A DNA stretch of 43,720 bases from Planctomycetia bacterium (GTDB lineage Bacteria > Planctomycetota > UBA1135 > GCA-002686595), in assembly GCA_005778045.1 (NCBI GenBank), contig SXKQ01000144.1:1-43720 (forward strand), written 5' to 3'. This document shows, piece by piece, positions 32,931 to 41,329 of the stretch; position 1 is the stretch's first letter, and each line of letters opens with the position of its first letter. The notes beneath the pieces were generated by a model. It was not told where the DNA came from, made no database searches, and saw nothing but the letters and a program-made list of their open reading frames with translations. The position numbers and the translations under genes were made by a program.

Positions 32931-33959
32931 ATGGGCGCGTCGGACGTCGACGCGTACAACCGCCAGCGCAGCCGCCGTCGCACTCTCGAGGTACTCGAGC
33001 GCTTCGTCTTGCCCGTGGCTGTCGGCGCCGGCCATGGACTCATGGCGCGCGTCCTGTTCGGGTCCGACACGGCCTCGCGCTTCCTCGAGGTCATGACCGC
33101 GAGCTTCATCTTCCTCGTGCCGTTCTCGCTCGGCTTCGTGACCGTCGCGCTCGCCGAGCGTCTCGAGAAACTGGCGTGGATGGCGCGCCTCTCGATGGCC
33201 GTCGTCTCCGGCATCCTCGCGCTGGCGGTGTCCCTCGCGCTCGCGTGGGAAGGCCTGATCTGCATCTTCTTGTGGTTCCCGCTGTACGTGGCGCTCTCGC
33301 TCGTCGGGGGAGTGCTCGCCGGTGCGATCGCCGATGCCCGTCGCGGTTCCGGTAAGAGCGGCAGCGGCGCAGCCCTGCCCTGCATCGCGCTGCTGCCCTA
33401 CCTTGCGGGACCAATCGAAGCGCGCTTCGGGCGCTCGGAAGAGATCCGCACGATCGAGAACGTGGTTCGCGTCGACGCGACGCCCGAGGCGGTCTGGAAG
33501 CAGATCGAGCGCGTGCCACGCTTCGCGGAGGAAGATCACCACTTCGCGCTCAGCCACTGGATCGGCTTCCCGCGGCCGCTCGAGGCCACCTTGAGCCACG
33601 AGGGCGTGGGCGGTGTCCGTCACGCGACCTTCGAGGGCAACGTGCTCTTCATCGAGACCGTCACGCACTGGGATCCGCCCCGCAAGCTGACCTTCTCGAT
33701 CCACGCCGACGCCGAGACGATCCCGCCGCACACACTCGACCAGCACGTCAAGGTCGGGGGCCCGTACTTCGACGTGCTCGAGGGCGAATACGAGCTCGAA
33801 CTGCTCGCGGACGGTGCTGTCCTGCTGCACCTGCGCTCGCGCCATCGCGTGTCGACGCACTTCAACTTCTACGCGACGCTCTGGACCGATTTCATCATGT
33901 CGGACGTGCAGTCCTATATCCTCGAGATCGTGCGACGGCGGGCCGAGGCCAGCGAGTGA
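32931..33959 (+). CDS. Membrane protein with C-terminal SRPBCC (START-like) domain
   Basis: A 342-residue protein. Four hydrophobic segments lie between about residues 25 and 165 (LPVAVGAGHGLMARVLF, ASFIFLVPFSLGFVTVALA, MAVVSGILALAVSLALAW, LICIFLWFPLYVALSLVGGVLAGAIA). From about 180 an SRPBCC/polyketide-cyclase-like domain follows: RTIENVVRVDATPEAVWKQI, HWIGFPRPLEATLSHEGVGGVRHATFEG, and YELELLADGAVLLHLRSRHRVSTHFNFYATLW. These domains bind hydrophobic small molecules; here it would lie on the cytoplasmic side, fused to a membrane anchor. ATG 32931 is chosen to avoid overlap with the divergent DUF5722 gene. Function otherwise unknown. Confidence 0.75.
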   Translation: MGASDVDAYNRQRSRRRTLEVLERFVLPVAVGAGHGLMARVLFGSDTASRFLEVMTASFIFLVPFSLGFVTVALAERLEKLAWMARLSMAVVSGILALAVSLALAWEGLICIFLWFPLYVALSLVGGVLAGAIADARRGSGKSGSGAALPCIALLPYLAGPIEARFGRSEEIRTIENVVRVDATPEAVWKQIERVPRFAEEDHHFALSHWIGFPRPLEATLSHEGVGGVRHATFEGNVLFIETVTHWDPPRKLTFSIHADAETIPPHTLDQHVKVGGPYFDVLEGEYELELLADGAVLLHLRSRHRVSTHFNFYATLWTDFIMSDVQSYILEIVRRRAEASE

Positions 33960-34015
33960 CTTCGGGGATAGGTTCGTCTCACCCACGGTCCACGGTTTTC
34001 GACTAGATTCAGGTC

Positions 34016-35320
34016 GTGTTCGTACTCTCGTTGCTGCTCGCGCTCGCGCAGTCGAGCGATGCCGGGGCCCCGCAGAGCGCGGAGTCGGAGCATTACCGTA
34101 TCGAGGTGCACGGCATCCCCGACTCCCAGCCGGCGCTGTCTCCGCCGCCGCGCGCGGACGAGAAGTGGTTCCAGCGCCGCAGCGATGCGGACGAGGCGCT
34201 CGCGGTGCTCGAGGCTGCCTGGCCGCAGTACGTGGAGTTCTTCGGCGCGCAGCCGAAGCTCGCGGCGGGTGAGCGCCTGCGCGTCTCGCTGCACCAGACA
34301 TCCGACACGATGCTCGCTGCGATCCGCGCGGGCGGCGGCACTCCCCCACCGCCCGGTCCCGGCGGGTACTACTGCCCGGTGTCGCGCACCGCGTTCCTGT
34401 TTCGCCAACCGACACGCTGGTACACGCGCGCGCTCCTGATCCACGAGGTCGCGCACCAGTTCCACTGGCTCTCGGGCGAGACGCGCAAGAACCACAAGGG
34501 ACCGCCGCCGACTTGGTGGGCCGAGGGCGTCGTCGAGCATCTCGCGCACCATGCGTGGGACGGCACGACTCTGCGGCTCGCCGTCGTGCCGCCCGTGTCG
34601 CTGGAGGACTACCCGGCGCGCGCGCTCGCCGCGTCGACGCGCGCGGGCTTCGCGTGGGAAGCTCTGCCGACGCTGCCCGAGGACCGGCCGCTGCAGATGC
34701 ATCTCGTGCGCTGGCTCGCGACTTCCGCGAAGGGCGAGCCGACGAGCGGTTTCCGCGCCCTCCGCGAGCGGCTCGACCGCGGCGAGGACGCGGACTCGAA
34801 GGCGATCCTGAAGGCCGCGGGGCTGAAGAGCGATGCGTTGCACGCGGCGCTGGCGAGGTGGCTGCCGAGCGTGCAGCAGCCCTACATCTCGCTCTTCAAC
34901 GAGTGGGACGGCCTCGGGCCCGGCCACCTGCGCGGAACCGCGGGCGTGGTCGCGGCCTGCCGCACGCGCGAGGACGTCGCGCGCCATGCCGCGCGCCTGC
35001 GCGTGCTCCACGGTGGGCGCTGGCGAGCGGGCCTGCTCGTTCACTTCACGTCCTCGGCAGATCACACGATCGCGGTGATCGACTCCGGCCGCGAGCTGCG
35101 TGTCGACCGCTGGACCGGCAGCTGGAAGGTACTCGGCGTGCACGCGCTCCGGGGCGCCGCCGACGCAGAGGGCTGGTGGGACATTTCCTCCGCGCGCGAC
35201 ACCGAGACGGGGCGCGTGCACATCACCGTCGGCGCCGAGACGTTCGGCGGCTACGAGCTGCCCGCAGGACCGATGGGGCTCGCGATCGACGCGGCCGACG
35301 TCGAGTTCATCGTGCGCTGA
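34016..35320 (+). CDS. Secreted gluzincin-type (HExxH) metalloprotease-like protein
   Basis: A 434-residue protein with a GTG start (34016) and a very short signal (VFVLSLLLALA/Q12). It has YTRALLIHEVAHQFHW with zinc ligands His143 and His147 and catalytic Glu144, and TWWAEGVVEHLAHHAWDG 20-30 residues later, where Glu170 (or Glu174) is the expected third ligand. That spacing is typical of gluzincins such as M1/M61-like peptidases. EHYRIEVHG followed by ALAVLEAAWPQYVEFFG is common in planctomycete 'DUF1570-like' secreted proteases. The C-terminal 150 residues form a beta-rich domain of unknown role. Peptidase action is inferred from the zinc motif. Confidence 0.82.
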   Translation: MFVLSLLLALAQSSDAGAPQSAESEHYRIEVHGIPDSQPALSPPPRADEKWFQRRSDADEALAVLEAAWPQYVEFFGAQPKLAAGERLRVSLHQTSDTMLAAIRAGGGTPPPPGPGGYYCPVSRTAFLFRQPTRWYTRALLIHEVAHQFHWLSGETRKNHKGPPPTWWAEGVVEHLAHHAWDGTTLRLAVVPPVSLEDYPARALAASTRAGFAWEALPTLPEDRPLQMHLVRWLATSAKGEPTSGFRALRERLDRGEDADSKAILKAAGLKSDALHAALARWLPSVQQPYISLFNEWDGLGPGHLRGTAGVVAACRTREDVARHAARLRVLHGGRWRAGLLVHFTSSADHTIAVIDSGRELRVDRWTGSWKVLGVHALRGAADAEGWWDISSARDTETGRVHITVGAETFGGYELPAGPMGLAIDAADVEFIVR

Positions 35321-35329
35321 CTCGTTCGC

Positions 35330-36817
35330 TCAGGGACAGTAGCGGACCTGAACGGCATTGGTCAGGTTCGTCGTGCCCGCGGCGAGCGGGTCGCGGAACC
35401 AGCCCTGCCAGTTGTAGATCTCGCCGGACGCGAGCGGCATCCCGAGTGCGGCCGGGTGCGTCGCGAGCCACGAGCGCACATCGAGGGACAGCATGCCGTC
35501 GCAGGCTCCCGCCGCGCCACCGGTCGACTGCGAGTTCGTGCGCTGGGTCGGAGCCTTCACGCACAGGAAGCTCGAGTTGCCCGGTGCCCACGCCGCGCTC
35601 TTGGGACCGCTGGTGCCGTAAAACAGCAGACCCGTCTTCTGTCCCTCGACGCCCGTGGCGCGCACGGTGAAGCCGGAGCTCGCGGCCGCGCTCGGCACGC
35701 CGAGCGTCGCGAGCGCCGGAACGCAGCCGCTCGAGGTCGTGCCCGCCGTGCAGTACGCGATCACGTTGGTGCACGGCTCACACTCGTCCGGGATCGCGTT
35801 GGCGTTCGTGTCGAGGGAGTTTCCCGCCGCGATGTCGCTCGCGTCCGAGATGCCGTTGCCGTTGCAGTCGCCGAGCCGCAGCACGAGGAACTCGCGGGTC
35901 TCGGCGTAGATCGCGTTCCCCAAGGCTCCGTGTCCGGCCGCGGGCACGGAGCGCCACTCGTGCTCGACATGCGCGGCGACCAGCGCAGCCACGAGCCGCA
36001 CGCTCTGGTTGCGCGGCACGGTGGTGTCGAGTTCGCCGTGCGCCACGAACAGCGGCGGATCGTTCGCGTCGATGTGCGTGATTGGGTTGAGCAGGTTGGC
36101 CAGCGCCGCGAGCGCCGGGAACGGCGCGTTGGGGTTGGCGAAGTTCGCGCGCAACACGCCGATGCCTTCGCCAGTCCCGTCGTACCCGATCAGTCGCGAC
36201 TCGGCAGAGCTGGGCGCGTCGTGATTCGTCGCGCTGCCGGGCGGATTCGTCACGTCGAGGTTCATCTGCACGATGTCGGTCGGGCCGAAGTAGTCGACTG
36301 CCGCTAGCACGGTACTGGGCTGGTCAAGGTTTCCGCCCGTAGAACCCTCGCAGCCCGCGACTCCGCCCGAAGTCGCGAGCAACGCCGAGAGATGTCCTCC
36401 CGCCGACGAACCCCAGCAACCGATGCGCGCCGCGTCGATCCCGAAGGTCGCCGCGTTCGCGCGCAGGAACCGCACTGCGCCCTTCACGTCTTCGATCTGC
36501 GCCGGGAAGATCGCCTCCGAGCTCAAGCGATAGTCGACGGTCGCGACGGCGATGCCGCTCAACAGCAGCGGCTGCACGAAAACCGGCAGGCTGTCGTGGT
36601 CGCCGCTCTGCCAACCGCCGCCGTGGATCCACAGCACCACTGGCACCGGCCCCGAGGCTCCAGCGGGAATGCGCAGGTCCATGCGCACCGCCACCGAGCC
36701 GCCCGCGTCGAGGGGCGCTTGTCCTATCACGAGATCATTGAAGGTCGGAGCGCCTTGGCCTGCGGCCGCGGGCGCCAGCATCAGCACAACGAGGGCAAGC
36801 GTCGGGGTGTCGCGCAT
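35330..36817 (-). CDS. Secreted alpha/beta hydrolase (BD-FAE-like esterase) with D-C-N-G-N-G repeat and C-terminal module
   Basis: A 495-residue protein; signal ends AAAG/Q21. The alpha/beta hydrolase (about 30-312) has VPVVLWIHGGGWQSGD (oxyanion loop HGGG, 65-68), CWGSSAGGHLSALL with Ser138, FVAHGELDTTVP with Asp264 and AAGHGAL with His296. It resembles the acetyl-xylan/feruloyl esterase-like BD-FAE and 'hormone-sensitive lipase' group. Residues 316-347 hold DCNGNGISDASDIA and the half-repeat DTNANAIPDECE, a calcium-binding, dockerin-like element frequent in planctomycetes. Residues 355-495 are the same C-terminal module as in both M28 peptidases (YCTAGTTSSGC ... GLLFYG ... LTNAVQVRYCP). Its 3' end is nine bases from the convergent protease gene. 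Confidence 0.88.
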   Translation of the reverse strand: MRDTPTLALVVLMLAPAAAGQGAPTFNDLVIGQAPLDAGGSVAVRMDLRIPAGASGPVPVVLWIHGGGWQSGDHDSLPVFVQPLLLSGIAVATVDYRLSSEAIFPAQIEDVKGAVRFLRANAATFGIDAARIGCWGSSAGGHLSALLATSGGVAGCEGSTGGNLDQPSTVLAAVDYFGPTDIVQMNLDVTNPPGSATNHDAPSSAESRLIGYDGTGEGIGVLRANFANPNAPFPALAALANLLNPITHIDANDPPLFVAHGELDTTVPRNQSVRLVAALVAAHVEHEWRSVPAAGHGALGNAIYAETREFLVLRLGDCNGNGISDASDIAAGNSLDTNANAIPDECEPCTNVIAYCTAGTTSSGCVPALATLGVPSAAASSGFTVRATGVEGQKTGLLFYGTSGPKSAAWAPGNSSFLCVKAPTQRTNSQSTGGAAGACDGMLSLDVRSWLATHPAALGMPLASGEIYNWQGWFRDPLAAGTTNLTNAVQVRYCP

Positions 36818-37028
36818 GGGTCGTCTCCGTCCACTGACGGGGCTCCGTGTGTCGGTCTTTGAACCGTGTCCTGTTGGGCAGGCTGCGCCCGAGTCGAGGC
36901 ATCGACGAATAAACAGCCTCCCTGTCTCTACGTATACCGTGAAACCACCGAATGAGCGGCGCGGCGCGGCCAATCTGTACGGCTCGGGATTTTCAGACCG
37001 CGGGTGGAGGGTAAGGACCATCAGTTGA

Positions 37029-37830
37029 GGGTCATCCGGCTGACGGCTTTTGCGCAAGGAGCTCCCTGCGGACGGCCGCAGGGGGACGCTGGCCGTGGCG
37101 TTCGATCCGCCAGTGTTCGTTGTAGAGCCGGAGCCACTCGGTCACGGCGCGGCGGACGTCGTCGGCGTCGACGAAGCTGCGGACCCACAGGAGTCGCTCC
37201 TTGAGGGTCAGTGAGCAGCGCTCGATGCAGCCGTTACCTTCCGGCGAGCGCACGATGGGCGGGCTCGACTCGATGCCGAGGAAGGTCAGCTCAGTCTGTA
37301 AGTGGCGGCTCACGTATTGGCTGCCGTTGCCGTGGCGCACGATCAGCGCGCTCGCCACGCGCGCGGCTTAGCTGCCACAGGCGGCGCGGGCGCCTTGCCG
37401 GATCGGGTTGAGAGCCTCGAAGCGATTGACGTGCTTCGTCGCTTGGATGCCCACGTACTCCGCCGTCGCGTGATCGATCGCGGCGAAGACGGTGATGGGC
37501 CCGTCGCACGCCAGCGCTCGACTCCAGTACACGCTGGAGCGCGCGCGCCCCAAAGGCCGCATCGTGCGACGCACGCCGAAGACACGCTTCACGGAAGCCG
37601 CACGTTCGGCGATCACGGCTTCGACGTCCGGGATGCCGAGGGGTCGCGTTCTTGGTGCTTGCGCTGGAGCGCTTGCAGACACTCATCGTCGATCGTCAGC
37701 TCGCCGATCAACGTCTTGAGATCGCGGATGCGATCCGCGGCTCGTCGGCGGGCCTGAGCTTCAGGCCGGCCTGTCCCGCCGCGAGAAAGTCGTCGCGCTT
37801 CTCCGTCAAAAGGTCCGCGTTCCCGCGCCG
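37029..37830 (-). mobile_element. Dead IS3-family transposase remnant
   Basis: Pieces of an IS3-type OrfA/OrfB are read in three frames. OrfA tail: KRDDFLAAGQAGLKLRPAD in one frame, then DRIRDLKTLIGELTIDDECL in the next. OrfB: RRTMRPLGRARSSVYWSRA, then a jump to PITVFAAIDHATAEYVGIQA and RFEALNPIRQGARAACGS, an in-frame TAA at 37368-37370, then ALIVRHGNGSQYVSRHLQTELTFLGIES, PEGNGCIERC and YNEHWRIERHGQRPPAAVRREL to the stop at 37032. The first catalytic Asp region is deleted and the second (expected HDHGSQY) reads HGNGSQY, so the enzyme cannot work. No inverted repeats could be defined. End positions are approximate. Confidence 0.85.
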
Positions 37831-37842
37831 GTCCTCGATTCC

Positions 37843-38405
37843 TTGACTCTGCTCGACGCCCAGAGTCCGCTGGTGCGCTGGTCCCCCGCATTCGACCGGC
37901 GATTCCGCATCCCGATCCTCGCCGCAATTCTGCTGGGCGGAGTCGCACTCGCGACTTGGGGCCTGTCGAACTCCAATTCGATCCGGCGTGGCGTCGAGTG
38001 GGGTGTGCTGGCGCTCTCGCCCGCGCGTCACTCGGCTGGACGTGGCGCTGGGCGAGTCGCCCGCTCCACGTGCTCTCGGTCGATGCTTTCGAGGTCGAGA
38101 CCTCGCCCTGCGGGGAGAATCCGGCAGCGTGCGACGACTACGTCAAGTTCATCGTGCGAGCGGCCCTCGTCGGATCCGCGCGCCGCTGCACCGAGGTGGT
38201 CGACCGGAAGGGCTTCCCGCGCGCGGCGCAGATGAATGCGTAGCTCCACGGGCTCCGGTTGCGCGAGACGACGTTCTGGCTCGTGCTCGACCCTGCACTG
38301 CGACCGCTCGGGATCGAGCTCTCTGAACGGTCGGCGCTCTCCGCCGTGGCTCCGAGCGGAGCGAGGCTGGCCCCCCGGCAGCCAGCCTCGCCGCTCGACC
38401 TCGTC
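37843..38405 (+). pseudogene. Eroded gene next to the dead transposase, original function unknown
   Basis: Protein-like text continues through three frames. It begins LVRWSPAFDRRFRIPILAAILLGGVALATWG (a membrane segment), shifts near 38015 to ARVTRLDVALGESP, and shifts again near 38055 to HVLSVDAFEVETSPCGENPAACDDYVKFIVRAALVGSARRC. A TAG at 38241-38243 interrupts AAQMNA/LHGLRL, after which the frame stays open through TTFWLVLDPALRPLGIELSERSALSAVA. The start and the homologous family are not recognised. With two frameshifts and a stop beside a dead insertion sequence, decay is the simplest reading; a chance open frame would not show this continuity across frames. Confidence 0.45.
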
Positions 38406-38407
38406 CG

Positions 38408-39673
38408 CTACGAGCCGCGCAGGTCGCGCTCGCCGCGGGGGGCCTTCATCGAGCGCACGTACATCTCCTTGCGCGCCATCGGCGACATGGCGTCCTCGGC
38501 CTCGACGAGCTGGGACTCGACGCGGGCAACCTCGTGCAGCGCCTGCCCGTCCTCGCGGGCGTGACGGCGCATCTGCGGCAGGTAGCGACTGCGCAGGCGA
38601 CGCACCTGTGCGAAGTCGCCCCGCTCGTTGAGATCGGCGCACGTGCGCTCGAGCCACGCCGCGGTGTGCTGCGCGACGAGCAGCAGGTCCGGCGGTGCGA
38701 TGACGACCGGCCGCAGGTCAGTCCAATGCAGCTGCACGCTCTCGCCCAGCGTCAGCGTCTCACCGTTCGAGGCCAGCGAGCCGTTGAGCGCCACGTGCAG
38801 GGACTGCGCGCTGCCTTCCATGCGCGGGGGTACGTCGAGTGCGATCACGACCTTGCGCGCGACGCCGGAGTAGAGCGCTCCCAGCTGGACGAGCTGCTGG
38901 CCGCCGACGACGCGCCCCGTGGTCCCGCCGAGCGGTTGCACCACGAAGTCCGCCGGAGCGTCGAGGGCGAGCTCGACGCGCTCGAGGTACACGGCGGAGA
39001 GCTCGTCGAGCTCGCCGAGCAGCACCTGCTGGATCTCGGACTCCGTGTTCGCGTGGTGGAAGCGGCCGCCGCTGCCCTCCGCGATCGCGCCGAGCTGCTC
39101 GGTCGAGTAGTCGCGACCCACGCCGATGCACGTCGTCGAGATCCCCTGCTCGGCGCTGCGGCGCGCCATTTCCGCGAGCTGCGGCGGGGAGACGACTCCA
39201 TCGTTGGCCATGCCGTCCGAGAGCAGGACCACCGCGGTGCGCCGACCGCTCGCGCGCGCACTGCTCGCGAGCTCGACGCCTGTGAGCCAGCCGCCCGAGA
39301 GATTCGTGTTGCCGCGCGTCACGAGGCCGCGCAGTTCCTGCTCGAGCGCTCGCACCTCCACGCTACCCGCGTGCACCCCGTGGGCATGGACGCGCACGTC
39401 GCTCGCGAACGTGACGACGGACACGCGGTCGCCCTCGCGCAGGCGAGCGAGGATGCCGGCACAGGCCTGCTGCACCGCAGCGAGCTTTTCGCCCGCCATC
39501 GAGCCGGAGACGTCGAGCACGAGGTGAAGGTCGAGCGGCTGGCGCTCGCTCGCTGGCCGGCTGGACGGAGGCGCGAGCTCGCAGATGAGGTGGACGCGAC
39601 CTCCCGAGGTCGGACAATGGGTACTGTCGAAGCGAAGGCGGAAACCGAGCGGGCTGGGATCGGAGTTGGGCAT
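38408..39673 (-). CDS. VWA-domain protein with intact MIDAS
   Basis: A 421-residue protein without a signal peptide. The von Willebrand A domain starts at about residue 45 with the metal site DVSGSMAGEK (Asp54, Ser56, Ser58); the other MIDAS residues are in TRGNTNLSGG (Thr123) and LLSDGMANDG (Asp153). After it comes a beta domain (about 225-330) and a helical C-terminus rich in Arg, Glu and Gln (about 350-421; WLERTCADLNERGDFAQVRRL). Such VWA proteins bind partners through a Mg2+ ion; the soluble form suggests a cytoplasmic role. AAAGAGAG lies upstream of ATG 39673. The MerR-type regulator gene is 185 bases upstream on the same strand and may share its promoter. Confidence 0.85.
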   Translation of the reverse strand: MPNSDPSPLGFRLRFDSTHCPTSGGRVHLICELAPPSSRPASERQPLDLHLVLDVSGSMAGEKLAAVQQACAGILARLREGDRVSVVTFASDVRVHAHGVHAGSVEVRALEQELRGLVTRGNTNLSGGWLTGVELASSARASGRRTAVVLLSDGMANDGVVSPPQLAEMARRSAEQGISTTCIGVGRDYSTEQLGAIAEGSGGRFHHANTESEIQQVLLGELDELSAVYLERVELALDAPADFVVQPLGGTTGRVVGGQQLVQLGALYSGVARKVVIALDVPPRMEGSAQSLHVALNGSLASNGETLTLGESVQLHWTDLRPVVIAPPDLLLVAQHTAAWLERTCADLNERGDFAQVRRLRSRYLPQMRRHAREDGQALHEVARVESQLVEAEDAMSPMARKEMYVRSMKAPRGERDLRGS

Positions 39674-39858
39674 GGCGAGACTCTCTTTTGGCAAGGCCGG
39701 TGGAAGTCGGAATGCGAGAGCGTGGACAGACCGGCAGCCTCCACGCACACGCGTGCGTTCCTCGATTCGAAATCGCCGTGCGGAATGCACGGGTCATTCA
39801 CTGGCCCGTGGCGCGGTGCGCGACGGATTGTCGTTGGATCGTGCGGCGACTCGCGGCG

Positions 39859-40476
39859 CTAGCCGGAGTCGCCGTCCGTGAGCCAGGCGCGCACTCGGCG
39901 CGCGAGGCGCTTGAGTTCAGCACTCGTCGAGCCCGCGGGTCCGCGCATCGAGATGCGCAGCCGCGGATGCACGTCGATCGTGCTCCAGACCTCGTCCTGA
40001 ACTTCGTCCCGGTCTTCCGGATCCGGGGCAACGTCGCGAGGCGCGCTGTAGTTGGACGCCGCGATGGAGAAACGCGGGGGCGCTCTCTCCGCGGCCATGT
40101 CGAGGCGGGGCGCAGCATCCTCGCATGGCGCGGATTCCGCCCGACGGCGGCGCAGCAGGGACATGTCGAGTCCGTCGAGGGCCGCGGTCACGACGGCTTC
40201 CTCGCCCCGCGCGATGCGCGCGATCTGCTCTTCGGGCAGTGTGTCCACCAGACGGTCGAGAACCGAGAGGGGCAACTCGCGGGGAACCGCCTCGCGGATG
40301 GCCTTGAGGAAGTTGAGCCGGACGAGGTGTTCCTCCCCGTAGCTCGAGGCCCGGCCGCGCCCCCTCGGCGGCGGCACCAGTCCGCGGGCGATGTAGCTAC
40401 GGATGGTGCGCTCGGAAAACCCGGAGAGCTGCTCGAGGTCCTCGAGGCTCAGGTGGGGTTCGGAGGGCGGCTGCAT
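39859..40476 (-). CDS. MerR-type HTH transcriptional regulator
   Basis: A 205-residue protein. The N-terminal winged helix LSLEDLEQLSGFSERTIRSYIARGLVPPP followed by SSYGEEHLVRLNFLKAIRE is a MerR-like DNA-binding domain, missing the usual second half of a long dimerisation coiled coil. Residues about 60-110 are helical (LPLSVLDRLVDTLPEEQIARIARGEEAVVTAALDGLDM); the rest is charged and Pro-rich, with IDVHPRLRISMRG near the end suggesting a small beta unit. No Cys cluster for metal sensing is visible. Together with the VWA gene downstream it forms a probable two-gene unit, and the operator-like palindrome in its own promoter suggests self-regulation. Confidence 0.85.
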   Translation of the reverse strand: MQPPSEPHLSLEDLEQLSGFSERTIRSYIARGLVPPPRGRGRASSYGEEHLVRLNFLKAIREAVPRELPLSVLDRLVDTLPEEQIARIARGEEAVVTAALDGLDMSLLRRRRAESAPCEDAAPRLDMAAERAPPRFSIAASNYSAPRDVAPDPEDRDEVQDEVWSTIDVHPRLRISMRGPAGSTSAELKRLARRVRAWLTDGDSG

Positions 40477-40483
40477 GGGGGAG

Positions 40484-40511
40484 AGAATAACACGCCATCA
40501 CGACATGTCAA
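40484..40511 (-). promoter_or_regulatory. Sigma-70-type promoter of the MerR-type gene, near-leaderless
   Basis: On the minus strand, TTGACA (40511-40506), a perfect -35, is followed after 16 bases by TATTCT (40489-40484), a good -10. The start codon ATG begins at 40476, seven bases past the -10, so transcription should start at or within a base of the ATG and give a leaderless message. The -35 overlaps GACATGTC (40502-40509), a perfect 8-base palindrome that could be an operator. Confidence 0.6.
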
Positions 40512-41074
40512 GATGATAAATACGCCAATACCGCAGCCCTTTCCTAGTAGCCCGCTGGACGGCGCGTCGATGCGGGCATCCGCCGGTCCAATTGTGGTCG
40601 TGCAGCCGGTGGCATCGCGCGCTGCAGCCTCCCCCAGTAGCGCCCCCCGCCAAGTCCGAGACCGATCGACCTCGGATCGCTCCATCGACCCGACGAACCT
40701 CGCGCAAGCCACTCGCGGCGGTCAGGTCCCCTCGGCCCGATGCGTCGGAGCGTGAGCGCAAGGTCTCGCGCGGAGCAACGGGCCCGCTCGGTGGGATCGA
40801 GAGCATCCCGCTCCCCGCCCTGTACGGCGGAACCGACGCCGAGACCGCGCGGAGATCCTCCGTCGATCCGCGCGGCACATTTGGCCGCAGGCCGGGCCGG
40901 TGGACCGATCCTCGACGCAGCGGCAGAGCGCGGATGGAGGGCGGCATGGGGCCTCGGCCGGCGTCGAGTCAGTCGCTCCCCCACTGCCCCAACGCGACCG
41001 TGACCGCTCCACGTTCGAAACGACGCACGCCACGGAAAACGGCTCATGCGGTTCAGCCGACAGGCGAGCGCTCC
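40512..41074. other. Protein-free stretch; possible RNA gene upstream of a T-tract terminator
   Basis: No convincing coding sequence on either strand: open frames here have Arg/Pro/Ser-rich shadow composition, no motif and no ribosome site. A 5-bp stem (CGGCT/AGCCG, 41040-41059) precedes the terminator-like element at 41075. I looked for RNase P, tmRNA, SRP and 6S RNA landmarks and found none. The stretch may hold a plus-strand small RNA starting near the AT-rich 40512-40530, or simply be a decayed region. Confidence 0.3.
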
Positions 41075-41098
41075 AGCCCGTCCATCGGGAGGTTTTTT
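41075..41098 (+). terminator. Intrinsic-terminator-like hairpin with T6 tract
   Basis: CCCG (41077-41080) pairs with CGGG (41086-41089) around TCCAT, extended past a small bulge by GG (41091-41092) with CC upstream, and is followed directly by TTTTTT (41093-41098). A run of six T is unusual in this GC-rich window. No plus-strand protein gene lies to its left, so whatever it ends is not an obvious coding transcript. Confidence 0.45.
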
Positions 41099-41174
41099 CG
41101 CATCGCGGCCACAGCTGACTAGGCCCTGAAGCCCCCGTCCGAGGACCGTCTGCATGACAAACTACAACTTCGTA

Positions 41175-41214
41175 CCGAACGCGAAGGAACCCCGCGAAAG
41201 GGACGTTCGTTCGG
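41175..41214 (+). promoter_or_regulatory. Hairpin in the leader of the DUF4382/DUF5666 gene
   Basis: CCGAACG (41175-41181) pairs perfectly with CGTTCGG (41208-41214), and the enclosed bases can form a second small stem (CCC/GGG around GCGAAA). It lies about 115 bases before the start at 41330. It may be a 5'-leader element or a terminator for a transcript from the left; no known riboswitch class fits. Confidence 0.35.
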
Positions 41215-41329
41215 GCTAGTTGGGCAAGTCCGCCAGCGGTCACGCTCGGTGGGTCGGAACTCCTCTCCGCAGGTTGTCCGCCCGACCCTGATCCGCAGCA
41301 AAGAACTCGCCCTCGAGCCGCACACCTTC

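Noticed and set aside
40544..41155. A minus-strand open frame of about 200 codons in the gene-free stretch.
   Set aside because: Arg/Pro/Ser-rich shadow composition, no motif, no start signal, and a T6 terminator-like element inside it.
41154..41219. A 21-codon frame (MTNYNFVPNAKEP...) that could be a leader peptide.
   Set aside because: No ribosome site, no control codon run, and it overlaps a stable hairpin; too short to support.
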